64,000 nucleotides of DNA from assembly GCF_900582195.1 (NCBI RefSeq), contig NZ_UTHA01000068.1:106277-170276 (forward strand), read 5' to 3'. A program made the position numbers and the translations under genes. Of the stretch, positions 10,752-19,136 are shown one piece after another (within the stretch, counting starts at the first letter, position 1; each line of letters opens with the position of its first letter). The notes beneath the pieces were generated by a model that was not told the DNA's origin, made no database searches, and was given only the letters and a program-made list of their open reading frames with translations. The stretch comes from Pseudomonas viridiflava. GTDB taxonomy: Bacteria > Pseudomonadota > Gammaproteobacteria > Pseudomonadales > Pseudomonadaceae.

Positions 10752-11639
10752 ATGCAATACGCGTTTCCGCTGCTGGCGATTTTTATCTGGGCCGGCAATA
10801 CCGTGATCAACAAACTGGCGGTCGGGGCGATTTTCCCCGCCGAGATCGGTTTCTACCGCTGGCTGCTCGCCGGTTTGCTGTTCACTCCGTTCATGCTCAA
10901 AGCGGTGATTGCCCACTGGCCGCAGATCCGTCCCAACCTGGGCAAGATTTTCATCCTCGGCGTGTTGGGCATGGCGGTGTATCAGAGCCTCGCCTACTTC
11001 GCCGCAACCCTGACCACCGCCACCAACATGGGCATCATCCTGTCGCTGATGCCGTTGATGTCGCTGGCCATGGCGATCATCAGTCTCGGCCAGCGCCTGA
11101 CCGCTGGCGCGCTGGTCGGTGCGGTGTTGTCGTTTGCCGGTGTGCTGGTGGTGGTGTCGTCCGGCAGCCTCGGTGCGTTGCTGCAACACGGGGTGAACAT
11201 GGGTGATGCGATGATGCTGATCGCTACCCTGGCCTATGCGATCTACAGCACGTTGCTGAAAAAATGGCAGCTGCGCCTGCCGCCCCTGGTGTTGCTGTAT
11301 TTGCAGGTGCTGGTGGCGATTGTGGTGTTGTTTCCGCTGTATGCGGCTTCGCCGAAGACCGGGCTGACTCTGCAGAACATTCCGCTGGTGCTGTATGCGT
11401 GTCTGCTGGCGTCGATGCTCGCGCCGCTGGCGTGGATGCAGGCGGTGCAGCGTCTGGGGCCGAGCCGCACGACGTTGTTCTTTAACTTGCTGCCGTTGAT
11501 TACCGCGCTGATTGCGGCGGTGGTGTTGAAGGAGCAGTTGGCGATGTATCACCTGGTGGGTGGATTGCTGACCTTGGGTGGGGTGATTCTTTCCGAGCGT
11601 TGGACCACCGTGTTGGGTCGCCGAATCAGCGTTGTCTGA
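10752..11639 (+). CDS. EamA/DMT family exporter
   Basis: A 295-residue inner-membrane drug/metabolite transporter with ten predicted hydrophobic helices and two EamA halves (about 3-135 and 148-285). The opening FPLLAIFIWAGNTVINKLA and the second-half LLLYLQVLVAIVVLFPLY are typical. Substrates of this family are amino acids, purines or drugs; none can be assigned. No strong Shine-Dalgarno precedes the ATG. It is divergent from the AraC regulator. Confidence 0.88.
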   Translation: MQYAFPLLAIFIWAGNTVINKLAVGAIFPAEIGFYRWLLAGLLFTPFMLKAVIAHWPQIRPNLGKIFILGVLGMAVYQSLAYFAATLTTATNMGIILSLMPLMSLAMAIISLGQRLTAGALVGAVLSFAGVLVVVSSGSLGALLQHGVNMGDAMMLIATLAYAIYSTLLKKWQLRLPPLVLLYLQVLVAIVVLFPLYAASPKTGLTLQNIPLVLYACLLASMLAPLAWMQAVQRLGPSRTTLFFNLLPLITALIAAVVLKEQLAMYHLVGGLLTLGGVILSERWTTVLGRRISVV

Positions 11640-11642
11640 CCC

Positions 11643-11712
11643 GGCCTCTTCGCGAGCAAGCTCGCTCCCACAGGGAAATGCATCCCAATGTGGGAGCGAG
11701 CTTGTCTCCGGG
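11643..11712. repeat. REP pair with decayed right unit
   Basis: The left unit (from 11649) is intact; the right unit begins TGTGGGAGCGAGCTTG at 11689 but then diverges (TCTCCGGGCGG), so it has lost its palindromic half. Confidence 0.85.
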
Positions 11713-11725
11713 CGGCGACTTGCGG

Positions 11726-12604
11726 TTAAACCCCGGCAGCCTCAAGCCGCGCCGCATGCTCGACAAACAATCGCACCGGATCCGCGCCCTTGCCGACCAG
11801 CCCCAGCGACTGGTTAACAATGTCGAAGTGATCCAGCGGATAGTCATCGCCAATCACCGTACCCAGATGCGAGCTGTAGCGCCCGACCATCCCGTCGCAC
11901 TGCCCCGGCTCACGCACGAAGGTTTTCGCAAACAAGCGACAGCTGCGATTGGTCCCGTCAAACAAATTTCCGCCGCGATCAGTCTTGCCCGGCTGCAATG
12001 TCCCCGACCATGAGTAATAGCGTACGCCATTGACCTCTTCCGGCCCGTGCCCGCCCCACGTTTCAGGCAGGCCCTGTGGATAACGCTGATTGAACAGCGC
12101 CACGCCTTCAGTCGTCAGCGATTGATGGGAGGCGTGAATATCCACCGGCAGTTTCGGCCCGTGATAGCCGGTTTCCAGCAGCGCCATCAGCCAGCCGACA
12201 AAACGCAGCAATGCTTCAAGCAGACGACCCTTGGCGCTGTCCGCCGGGTAGTGTTTTTGCAGATAGTCGGCCAGTTCCGAACCATGATTGGGCCCGGCCA
12301 CCGATGTCACCGAGGCCACCAGATCCGGCCGTTTCGCCGCTGCATAGCGCGCCGTCAGCGAGCCCTGACTGTGGCCGAACAGGTTGACCTTTTGCGCCCC
12401 GGTCTCGCGCAGAATCTCATCGATCTGCGCCAGCAATTGCTCGCCGCGCACTTCTGTGGAGTTGAGCGGCGACACCTGCACCGCAATCACCGTCGCACCA
12501 CCCCGGCGCAGCGCCTTGATGATGCCGTACCAGTACGGATAGAGCACCAGCCGGATAAACCCGAGCATTCCGGGCACAAGCACCAATGGATAACGCGTCG
12601 ACAT
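11726..12604 (-). CDS. Triacylglycerol lipase, family I.1-like, without signal peptide
   Basis: A 292-residue alpha/beta hydrolase resembling Pseudomonas family I.1 lipases. The oxyanion segment is VLVPGMLGF (residues 8-16), the nucleophile is in GHSQGS (near residue 81), and the acid and His are in CDGMVG and LDHFDIVNQ near the C-terminus. ATG at 12604 follows AAGGA with good spacing. Unlike secreted P. aeruginosa LipA there is no signal peptide and no foldase gene nearby, and the two cysteines lie at different positions (NRSC and GQCDG), so the usual disulfide is not conserved. This fits the Proteus-like subgroup. Export route unknown. Confidence 0.85.
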   Translation of the reverse strand: MSTRYPLVLVPGMLGFIRLVLYPYWYGIIKALRRGGATVIAVQVSPLNSTEVRGEQLLAQIDEILRETGAQKVNLFGHSQGSLTARYAAAKRPDLVASVTSVAGPNHGSELADYLQKHYPADSAKGRLLEALLRFVGWLMALLETGYHGPKLPVDIHASHQSLTTEGVALFNQRYPQGLPETWGGHGPEEVNGVRYYSWSGTLQPGKTDRGGNLFDGTNRSCRLFAKTFVREPGQCDGMVGRYSSHLGTVIGDDYPLDHFDIVNQSLGLVGKGADPVRLFVEHAARLEAAGV

Positions 12605-12695
12605 GGGCAAACATCCTTGTGGTCGGTGAGTGGATGCCAGACGTGCAAAACGCCCGCCAAGCATCCTCCCTGATGATGACAACTCATCGACCAGC

Positions 12696-13001
12696 CTACT
12701 TCAGCCCCACCACCCCCGCCACAATCAGCCCTACCGAAACCAGTTTGACCAGCGTCAGGCTTTCGCCCAGCAAGGCAAAACCGAGGAACACCGTGCCCAG
12801 TGAGCCGATCGCCGTCCAGATCGGGTAGGCAATGCTCACCGGCAACTCGCGCATCGCCAGTGTCAGGAAGTAGATGCCGCCGACCGCTGCTACCACGGTG
12901 ATCAACGAGGGCCAGAGCCGGGTAAAGCCTTCGGCGAACTTCATGCCCATGGCGAAGGTCACTTCAAATCCGGCGGCGATCAGCAGAAACAGCCAGGCCA
13001 T
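12696..13001 (-). CDS. Small multidrug resistance (SMR) family transporter
   Basis: A 101-residue protein with four transmembrane helices, the usual SMR size. The essential membrane Glu is in IAAGFEVTFA (residue 13), and PVSIAYPIWTAIGSLGTVFLG in helix 3 matches the family. The PVxxAYxxWTxIG pattern is shared with Gdx/SugE-type guanidinium exporters, but sub-assignment is not secure. Its start directly abuts the stop of the azoreductase gene upstream, so the two are co-transcribed. Confidence 0.9.
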   Translation of the reverse strand: MAWLFLLIAAGFEVTFAMGMKFAEGFTRLWPSLITVVAAVGGIYFLTLAMRELPVSIAYPIWTAIGSLGTVFLGFALLGESLTLVKLVSVGLIVAGVVGLK

Positions 13002-13640
13002 CTAGAACACCCGGGCCAGGTCGAGCAAACGCTGCTCGGCCTCGGCTACCGACACCGCGAAGGTGCGTTCGGCAGATTCTTCGCCCTCGGCAGCGACCAC
13101 GGTGACGTCGTTGATGCCGATGAAGCCCAGCGCCGTGCGCAACCATGGATCGGCGTGGTTCAAGGCTTCCAGCTCGCCTCCAGGTCCGAAACCGAAACCG
13201 CCGCGACTGGTGACGATCAGCGCCTTCTTGCCCTGCAACAGCGGCGTGTACTGAGCGACGCCGTTGTCCAGCGTGTGATCGAAGGTCAGGCCCAGGCGCA
13301 CGATCTGATCGACCCAGGCCTTGAGGCCGCTGGGCACGCTGAAGTTGTACATCGGTGTGGAAATCAGCAGCAGGTCGTGGTCGAACAACTCGCCAACCAG
13401 TTGATCGCTCAGGGCCAGATCGGCCTGCATCGACAATGGACGTGCTTCAGGCTGTGGATAAAACGCGGCGGCGACAAAGGCTTCGTTGACCGCCGGAATC
13501 AGCACTCGCCCGACCTCGCGGCGAGTCACTTGCGCCTGCGGATGACGCACCTGCCAGGCACTGAGAAAACTTTCCGCCAGACGCCGCGAGTGGGAACGGT
13601 CGCCACGGGGGCTGGCATGAATTGCAAGAGTTCTGCTCAT
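13002..13640 (-). CDS. FMN-dependent NADH-azoreductase (AzoR family)
   Basis: A 212-residue cytoplasmic flavodoxin-fold enzyme that reduces quinones and azo compounds with NAD(P)H. Diagnostic segments are the N-terminal phosphate loop [19 protein letters not shown] (residues 7-25), [20 protein letters not shown] (about 99-118) and TSRGGFGF (about 145-152) contacting FMN. First gene of a two-gene operon with the SMR exporter and divergent from a LysR regulator at 13761, an arrangement suggesting inducible detoxification of electrophilic or aromatic compounds. Confidence 0.92.
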   Translation of the reverse strand: MSRTLAIHASPRGDRSHSRRLAESFLSAWQVRHPQAQVTRREVGRVLIPAVNEAFVAAAFYPQPEARPLSMQADLALSDQLVGELFDHDLLLISTPMYNFSVPSGLKAWVDQIVRLGLTFDHTLDNGVAQYTPLLQGKKALIVTSRGGFGFGPGGELEALNHADPWLRTALGFIGINDVTVVAAEGEESAERTFAVSVAEAEQRLLDLARVF

Positions 13641-13729
13641 CTGAAACTCCTTGAGACTAGACTTGATTTGCTGTGTTGCCGCAGATTGCGGGCATCACGC
13701 CTAAGCCTCAAATGAGCAAAAATCAGTCG

Positions 13730-13748
13730 GGATGAATTTGTTTCATCC
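13730..13748. promoter_or_regulatory. Inverted repeat in the azoR / lysR divergent promoter
   Basis: GGATGAATTTGTTTCATCC is a 7-bp inverted repeat with a 5-base centre immediately before the LysR start. Its position in a 120-base divergent gap makes it a candidate operator for LysR autoregulation; binding is inferred. Confidence 0.5.
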
Positions 13749-13760
13749 GTGGAGTTTTCA

Positions 13761-14678
13761 GTGTTTGCCTCGTTACCTCTCACCGCTCTGCGCGCTTTTG
13801 AATCGGCATCACGCCTGCTGAGCTTCAAGGCTGCCGCCGAAGAGCTGTCCGTCACGCCGACGGCGATTTCGCATCAGATTCGTTCGCTGGAAGACTGGCT
13901 CGGCGTCGCGCTGTTCGAACGCCTGCCGCGTCAGGTACGTTTGACCGAAGGCGGCGAGCGCTTGTTTCGCAGCCTGCACGGCGCGTTGCTGGACGTGGCG
14001 CAAAGCGTCGATACCCTGCGTCCGCAGCGCAACGCCAGCACGCTGACGCTATCGACTACCGCCGCATTCGCCGCGCTGTGGCTGGTGCCGCGCCTCGGGC
14101 GCTTTTATGCCCAGCACCCGAACATCAACGTGCGCCTCGATACCCATTGCGAAGTCATCGATCTGCACCAGGACGCCAGTGTCGATCTGGTCTTGCGCTA
14201 TAGCCTCGACGATTACCCGAATCTCTACGGTCTGTGCCTGTTCGATGAATCATTCGGCGTTTACGGTTCGCCCGAGCAAGTTGCGCTGGCCGCGCGGCGC
14301 ACACCCACGTTGATCAGCGTGCGCTGGCACAACTCGAAACTGTATGCCCATGGCTGGCAAGCGTGGTGCGCCAAGGCAGGGGAAAACTGGTTGAACCAGC
14401 AACCGGCCATCCGCGAATACGATGAAGAGCATTACGCCCTGCAAGCGGCGATCGCCGGGCAGGGGCTGGTGCTGGCGAGCAATATTCTGGTGTCGGAGAG
14501 TGTCGCCAGCGGTTTGCTGGTGCCGTTCATGGGCCAGTTTCAAGTCGATGGCGCCGGGTACAGCGCGTTGTGTGTACCGGGGCGCGAGCGGCATCCGCCG
14601 GTGCGGGCTTTTTTTGCCTGGTTGCGCGACGAAGCGCAGCGCTCGGGACTGGCACCCAGATCGCCGCAAATCGGGTAA
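13761..14678 (+). CDS. LysR-family transcriptional regulator
   Basis: A 305-residue regulator with an N-terminal winged helix-turn-helix (ALRAFESASRLLSFKAAAEELSVTPTAISHQIRSLE, the GcvA-like pattern) and a C-terminal effector-binding domain (about 90-295). I start at GTG 13761 because GGAG at 13751-13754 is 6 bases upstream; an in-frame GTG at 13749 would add four residues but overlaps that Shine-Dalgarno. It is divergent from azoR-SMR, which are its probable targets. Confidence 0.88.
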   Translation: MFASLPLTALRAFESASRLLSFKAAAEELSVTPTAISHQIRSLEDWLGVALFERLPRQVRLTEGGERLFRSLHGALLDVAQSVDTLRPQRNASTLTLSTTAAFAALWLVPRLGRFYAQHPNINVRLDTHCEVIDLHQDASVDLVLRYSLDDYPNLYGLCLFDESFGVYGSPEQVALAARRTPTLISVRWHNSKLYAHGWQAWCAKAGENWLNQQPAIREYDEEHYALQAAIAGQGLVLASNILVSESVASGLLVPFMGQFQVDGAGYSALCVPGRERHPPVRAFFAWLRDEAQRSGLAPRSPQIG

Positions 14679-14768
14679 AACTTTTTGCAACGCTCAGGAC
14701 TCACACCTTAGGTAGCGACCGCGTCCGCAGAACGTGGCGCCCATCGGATTAGCCTCCAGGAGATCGAA

Positions 14769-15302
14769 ATGAGCGACGACCTGCATCTGTCAGATGTTCA
14801 AACCTTGCGCGACCGTGCGCGCCAACACGTCGAGAACGGCGCCGTCACCGAGGGCTACAGCGCCGACCGTGAAGAGGTGCTGCGCTTGCTCAATGAATCG
14901 CTGGCCACTGAACTGGTCTGCGTGCTGCGCTACAAGCGCCACTACTTCATGGCCAATGGTGTGAAAGCCCATGTTGCCGCCGAGGAGTTTCTCGAACACG
15001 CCACCCAGGAAGCCCAGCACGCCGACCGCCTGGCCGAGCGCATTGTGCAATTGGGCGGCGAGCCCGAGTTCAATCCCGACATGCTGTCGAAAATGTCCCA
15101 CGCGCAATACGTGGCCGGCAACACCCTCAAAGAGATGGTCTACGAAGACCTCGTCGCCGAGCGGATCGCCATCGACAGCTACCGTGAGATCATCCAGTAC
15201 ATCGGCGAAAAAGACCCGACTACGCGGCGTATCTTCGAAGATATTCTGGCGCAGGAAGAAGAACATGCCGATGATATGGCTGACATCCTGAACGACCTGT
15301 AA
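14769..15302 (+). CDS. Bacterioferritin-like ferritin-family protein
   Basis: A 177-residue four-helix ferritin-like protein. Ferroxidase-type ligands are visible: Glu48 (ATEL), Glu81 and His84 (EAQHAD), and EEEHADD near the C-terminus (about 164-170). A Met at 61 aligns with the haem-binding Met52 of bacterioferritin, so haem binding is possible. An N-terminal extension of about 30 residues precedes the bacterioferritin-like core. A similar gene, annotated as probable bacterioferritin, lies in the same neighbourhood in P. aeruginosa as I recall. It stands alone with a good Shine-Dalgarno (AGGAGAT). Likely role: iron storage or protection from peroxide. Confidence 0.85.
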   Translation: MSDDLHLSDVQTLRDRARQHVENGAVTEGYSADREEVLRLLNESLATELVCVLRYKRHYFMANGVKAHVAAEEFLEHATQEAQHADRLAERIVQLGGEPEFNPDMLSKMSHAQYVAGNTLKEMVYEDLVAERIAIDSYREIIQYIGEKDPTTRRIFEDILAQEEEHADDMADILNDL

Positions 15303-15315
15303 CCCTTCTAAACCG

Positions 15316-15402
15316 CCTTCGCGAGCAAGCTCGCTCCCACACTCGACCGCATCCATCTGAAGGAATGCGGTCCCCTGTGGGAGCGAGCTTGCTCGCGAAG
15401 GG
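15316..15402. repeat. REP pair
   Basis: Inverted units TTCGCGAGCAAGCTCGCTCC (from 15319) and TGTGGGAGCGAGCTTGCTCG (from 15376) between convergent genes. Confidence 0.95.
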
Positions 15403-15419
15403 GCCCTTACGGGCACCGA

Positions 15420-17495
15420 CTATCTAGTAGGTTTAACGGTGACCGGCGCCTTGCCCGCCTTCATCTGTTCCAGCAATGGCGCACACTGATTCGGCTCGCC
15501 ACCACTCGGCGCCACCAGCGCCAACAACCCCGCCGCTGGCGCGGCGATCACACCCAGCGCAACCATCCCCGCCCCGCGCAACATCAACGGCACGGCCTTC
15601 ACGCCGGCATCCGGTTTGATGAACTTGCCACGCACGTACAGCGGCGAGCGCAGGGAAATCAAACGCCAGCCCTTGGATTCCGGGGTCACTGTCAGATCCA
15701 GCTGCTCGGTGGCCATGTTCGCCGTGCCGTCAATGTAGATGATCGCGTTCTCGGTATCGAAGACAAACAGCTGTGTGGTGGCCAGACCGGTTTTGATGTC
15801 GAAGTCCGCCGCTGCACAGTTGATCTTCACTTCCTTGTCACCAAAGATCTTGCCAACCACATAGTTGCCGACGTTGAGACCGGCCAGTTCCATCAGCTCA
15901 CGGCTGATCGCGCCGTCGTTGATCAGCATCTTCAATTTACCGTTGGCCCCGCCCAGCAGCTTGGCCACCGAGTTGCCGCGACCCGTGATATCGGCATCGC
16001 CATTAAGCTCACCGAAACTGGTCTTCATTGGCTCGAACGTCGGGAACAGTTCCTTGAGCTTGAACCTGCGAGCGGTCAATTTGGCGCGACCTTCCAGCGG
16101 TTCGGTGCGGCCGTTGAGGCGGATCTGTGCATCGAGATTGCCGCCGGCCACGCCGAAGCGCAGTGGCTCCAGGCTGAGTTCGCCGTCGTTGAGTTTCAAG
16201 TGGGTATAGAGGTCGTTGAACGGCAGTTTCTCGCTGTGGACGATGCGCTTGCCGGTGAACTCGACATCGGCGTCCGTCGCGCGCCAGCGATCAGTCTTGA
16301 ACTCTTCCACCGGCAGAACTTTGTCCGCCGGCTGCTTGCTCTCGCCGCCGCGAGCCTTTTGCTTGTCATTGGAGTCGGCGCCGATCAACGGTGCGAGATC
16401 AGCGAACAACAGTTGATTGGAGAGTAATGCGCCGCTGAGTTTTGGTCGTGGCTGACTGGCGACGTAGGTCAGGTCGCCATGAATATCACTGCTGCCGATC
16501 TTACCGTTGAACTGCTCGTAGGTGAATTTCGCCCCGGCGTCGTCATGCAGTTTGGCGACCAAGTGACCGTCAGTGGAATATGGCGGGGTGTCCGGCAGGG
16601 TCACGCCGGTCAGTGGGTAAAGATTGCCGAGGCTGGCACCGGCCAGTTTCAGGCGCAGATCGAGGGCGCCGAGATTCAGCGGATCGGTCAGCGTGCCGGC
16701 GAGTTCGATGCTGGTGTCGCCGATCTTCGCCTGCGCCTGTAGCGGGAATGGCTTGCTCGCGTCCTGCAAAGCGAGCAGCCCGCCGATCTTGCCTTGGCCG
16801 GCGAGGTTCTGGCCGTGGTATTGGCCTTTGACCTTCAAGGCGAACGCATAATCCTGCGGTGCGCCGCCCTTGTCCTGCGCGGTTTTCGCGGCTTTGGCAC
16901 CGACGATGTCGCTGTAAGGGATCGGCTTGCCCAGCGGATCGATCAGTACATCAAGATTGGTCTTGAGGGTCTGATCATCGAGGGTGACGTGGCCCTTGTC
17001 GAACCCGATCGCGCCGATGTCGACGATCCAGTTCGACGGTTCAGCATTCGGATCTTTCGGGTCGAACTTGAACGTCCAGTTGGCGCGACCGTCGGCCAGA
17101 CGCTGCAACTCGGCATTGGGCTCGGTCAGGTCGATGCGCGGAATCACCACCCGTTGCGCCAGCAGCGCCAATGGAGAAATACGCAACTCGACGCGCTTGA
17201 GGGTGACCATCTGCGGCTTCTTCGACCAGTCCGGGTTGCCCAGGCTCAAATCCTCGGCGACCACATGCGGCCACGGCACCCACGCGCGCCAGCCGCCCTC
17301 GTCCGGCTCGCGCTGCCAGATCACCGCGAGGTTGCCGTTAATAGCAAACGGTCGGTGCAGTTCTTCCGAGACTTTGGCGTTGAGCGGCGGTTTGATCCGG
17401 TTCCAGTCGAAGAACACGATGATCAATACCAGCACAGCCAGTAGCAGCACGAGGATGGCGAAGGTCCAGCTGAAGATTTTTCCAGTGCGCGTCAT
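15420..17495 (-). CDS. AsmA-family inner-membrane anchored periplasmic protein
   Basis: A 691-residue protein with one N-terminal transmembrane segment (about residues 8-27, IFSWTFAILVLLLAVLVLIIVF) and a long periplasmic region of the AsmA type. Family features: the post-membrane FDWNRIKPPLNAKVSEELHRPFAINGNL segment and the C-terminal AsmA domain with KLLGGANGKLKMLINDGAISRELMELAGLNVGNY (about 520-555). AsmA-like proteins are proposed to form bridges moving phospholipids to the outer membrane. CAGGAG 8 bases upstream supports the ATG at 17495. Monocistronic. Confidence 0.88.
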   Translation of the reverse strand: MTRTGKIFSWTFAILVLLLAVLVLIIVFFDWNRIKPPLNAKVSEELHRPFAINGNLAVIWQREPDEGGWRAWVPWPHVVAEDLSLGNPDWSKKPQMVTLKRVELRISPLALLAQRVVIPRIDLTEPNAELQRLADGRANWTFKFDPKDPNAEPSNWIVDIGAIGFDKGHVTLDDQTLKTNLDVLIDPLGKPIPYSDIVGAKAAKTAQDKGGAPQDYAFALKVKGQYHGQNLAGQGKIGGLLALQDASKPFPLQAQAKIGDTSIELAGTLTDPLNLGALDLRLKLAGASLGNLYPLTGVTLPDTPPYSTDGHLVAKLHDDAGAKFTYEQFNGKIGSSDIHGDLTYVASQPRPKLSGALLSNQLLFADLAPLIGADSNDKQKARGGESKQPADKVLPVEEFKTDRWRATDADVEFTGKRIVHSEKLPFNDLYTHLKLNDGELSLEPLRFGVAGGNLDAQIRLNGRTEPLEGRAKLTARRFKLKELFPTFEPMKTSFGELNGDADITGRGNSVAKLLGGANGKLKMLINDGAISRELMELAGLNVGNYVVGKIFGDKEVKINCAAADFDIKTGLATTQLFVFDTENAIIYIDGTANMATEQLDLTVTPESKGWRLISLRSPLYVRGKFIKPDAGVKAVPLMLRGAGMVALGVIAAPAAGLLALVAPSGGEPNQCAPLLEQMKAGKAPVTVKPTR

Positions 17496-17880
17496 GCACA
17501 AAGCTCCTGATCACGACCGCACGCAAAGACTACAGCGCACGGCTGAAACGGCGGGCCAAAGCGGCCCTCATGAAATCTACGACTGGCAAACCAGTCGCAG
17601 GTTTAATCGAAAGGCCGATTACTGCGCAAAAAGTCGCGCGGAATCTGACCAATCAGTCGAACAGTGTTACCGCGACCCGCACTTTTGCGAGGCGCGAGTG
17701 AGTAGGAAATACCCACTCCGGTGCAAAACCGTCGCCCGGAAAGCCGCGATCTAGAGCCTCCCGGCAGAACAATCAATTCTGTTGATTATTACCATTGCGT
17801 TTATGAACTTTTATATCGACTTATCGAGAGTAGCATTGCCCTCGTACCCACTTTATCGCCCTCCCAAGGAGCAACCCATC
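17496..17880. other. Structured gene-free region between AsmA and repeat-protein genes
   Basis: 385 bases without a gene. It contains several stem-loops: GACTGG-CAAA-CCAGTC at 17581-17596; CGCAG/CTGCG (17596-17626) enclosing TAATCG/CGATTA (17604-17621); and GAGTG...CACTC at 17696-17718, followed by GC-rich CCGG-containing sequence to about 17765. It may be a 5' leader of the downstream gene or a small RNA; I could not assign it to a known RNA family. Confidence 0.4.
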
Positions 17881-18303
17881 ATGAAACGCCAATTACTGCT
17901 TAGTCTTACCCTCTCGATGCTGGCCAGCACTGCGTTCGCCCTGCCGGCTGCCGACCAAGCCACTCCGCAAGTCAAAGACAGCCACTCGGTGTTCAGCCAA
18001 ACCCTCGCCGAAGATGGCTATGACAGAACTCCACAAGGTCAGACCCTGGCTGAAGATGGCTACGACAAAACCCCACAGGGTCAGTCGGTAGCAGAAAACG
18101 GTCGCAATCGTCTGGAAGAAAAAGGTCTGGTCGAAGATGGCTACGACAGAACCCCACAAGGCCAGGCTGTCGCTGAAAACGGCCGTAATCGTCTGGAAGA
18201 AAAAGGTCTTGTTGAAGACGGCTACGACAGAACCCCACAAGGCCAGGCTGTTGCCGAAGGTGGCGGTGACCGTGTTATCGAACGCAACAGCGCTGTGAGC
18301 TGA
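17881..18303 (+). CDS. Small exported protein with tandem repeats
   Basis: A 140-residue protein of unknown function. AAGGAG upstream supports ATG at 17881 and gives a signal peptide cleaved after AFA (residue 20). The mature protein is almost entirely repeats: two 14-residue units TLAEDGYD(R/K)TPQGQ (41-68) and then two 27-residue units (69-95 and 96-122), each combining AENGRNRLEEKGLVEDG with YDRTPQGQ. At the DNA level these two units are near-identical 81-base blocks (18085-18165 and 18166-18246), indicating recent duplication. The composition is acidic and hydrophilic and probably disordered. A strong terminator follows. Confidence 0.85.
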   Translation: MKRQLLLSLTLSMLASTAFALPAADQATPQVKDSHSVFSQTLAEDGYDRTPQGQTLAEDGYDKTPQGQSVAENGRNRLEEKGLVEDGYDRTPQGQAVAENGRNRLEEKGLVEDGYDRTPQGQAVAEGGGDRVIERNSAVS

Positions 18304-18320
18304 GCCCATGGTGGCCCAGA

Positions 18321-18352
18321 AAAAAAGCCCAATCGACGGATTGGGCTTTTGA
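18321..18352 (+). terminator. Intrinsic terminator after the repeat-protein gene
   Basis: A 10-bp stem AAGCCCAATC / GATTGGGCTT with a GACG loop, followed by TTTTGA; the preceding A-tract means it may work in both directions. Confidence 0.9.
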
Positions 18353-18471
18353 CTTTTCAGCTTCTGGTAAACGCCCCGTAAAAACCCTCGCTTTACTGCC
18401 CCGCCGTTCGACGCCGATAAAGCCGATTTGCTAGAGTGCGGCGCTTGTCCTGCCAAAGAACACGCCCTGCG

Positions 18472-19104
18472 ATGCTGCCCCGCGCCGAACAGAAACAACA
18501 GACCCGCAACGCCTTGATGGACGCTGCCCGCCACCTCATGGAAAGCGGCCGAGGATTCGGCAGCCTGAGCCTGCGCGAAGTGACGAAAACCGCTGGCATC
18601 GTGCCTACCGGTTTCTACCGGCATTTCGCCGATATGGATGAGCTGGGCCTGGTGCTGGTCAGCGAAGTCGGCCAGACCTTCCGCGAAACCATTCGCCTGG
18701 TGCGCCACAACGAATTCGTCATGGGCGGCATTATTGATGCCTCGGTGCGGATCTTTCTCGACGTGGTCAGCGCCAATCGCTCGCAATTCCTGTTTCTCGC
18801 CCGTGAACAATACGGCGGTTCGCTGCCGGTGCGTCAGGCAATCGGTCGGTTGCGCGAGAACATCAGTTCCGACCTGGCGGCCGACCTGACGATGATGCCC
18901 AAGCTTCAGCATCTGGATGCTGCCGGTTTGAGCGTGATGGCTGACCTGATCGTCAAATCGGTGTTTGCCACCCTTCCCGACATCATCGATCCGCCCGCTG
19001 AAGCGCTGCCGGAGCATCTGACGCCACAAGCGAAGATCACTCAGCAACTTCGCTTTATCTTTATCGGCCTCAAGCACTGGCAAGGCTTGGGCAGTACCGA
19101 ATAA
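18472..19104 (+). CDS. TetR-family regulator, DesT/FabR-like
   Basis: A 210-residue repressor. The N-terminal DNA-binding region (RAEQKQQTRNALMDAA, then SLSLREVTKTAGIVPTGFYRHFADMDELGL, about residues 30-60) is close to E. coli FabR ([30 protein letters not shown]). FabR and P. aeruginosa DesT sense acyl-CoA pools and control unsaturated fatty-acid synthesis. In P. aeruginosa, desT lies directly before ureE as here, but next to desC-desB; those desaturase genes are not in this window. Target genes are therefore elsewhere or different. Confidence 0.85.
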   Translation: MLPRAEQKQQTRNALMDAARHLMESGRGFGSLSLREVTKTAGIVPTGFYRHFADMDELGLVLVSEVGQTFRETIRLVRHNEFVMGGIIDASVRIFLDVVSANRSQFLFLAREQYGGSLPVRQAIGRLRENISSDLAADLTMMPKLQHLDAAGLSVMADLIVKSVFATLPDIIDPPAEALPEHLTPQAKITQQLRFIFIGLKHWQGLGSTE

Positions 19105-19136
19105 CCTTCCTTTATTTCAGCCCAGACCAAATCCCC

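Noticed and set aside
17496..17880. c-di-GMP-I (GEMM) riboswitch upstream of the repeat protein
   Set aside because: Short strings such as GGCAAACC, GAAAG and GGAAAGCC are present, but the order and paired stems do not fit the GEMM consensus well enough to call.
17893..19083. 396-codon open frame on the minus strand across the repeat protein and the TetR gene
   Set aside because: It crosses a strong terminator and two well-supported genes with signal peptide and HTH motifs; no Shine-Dalgarno or domain.
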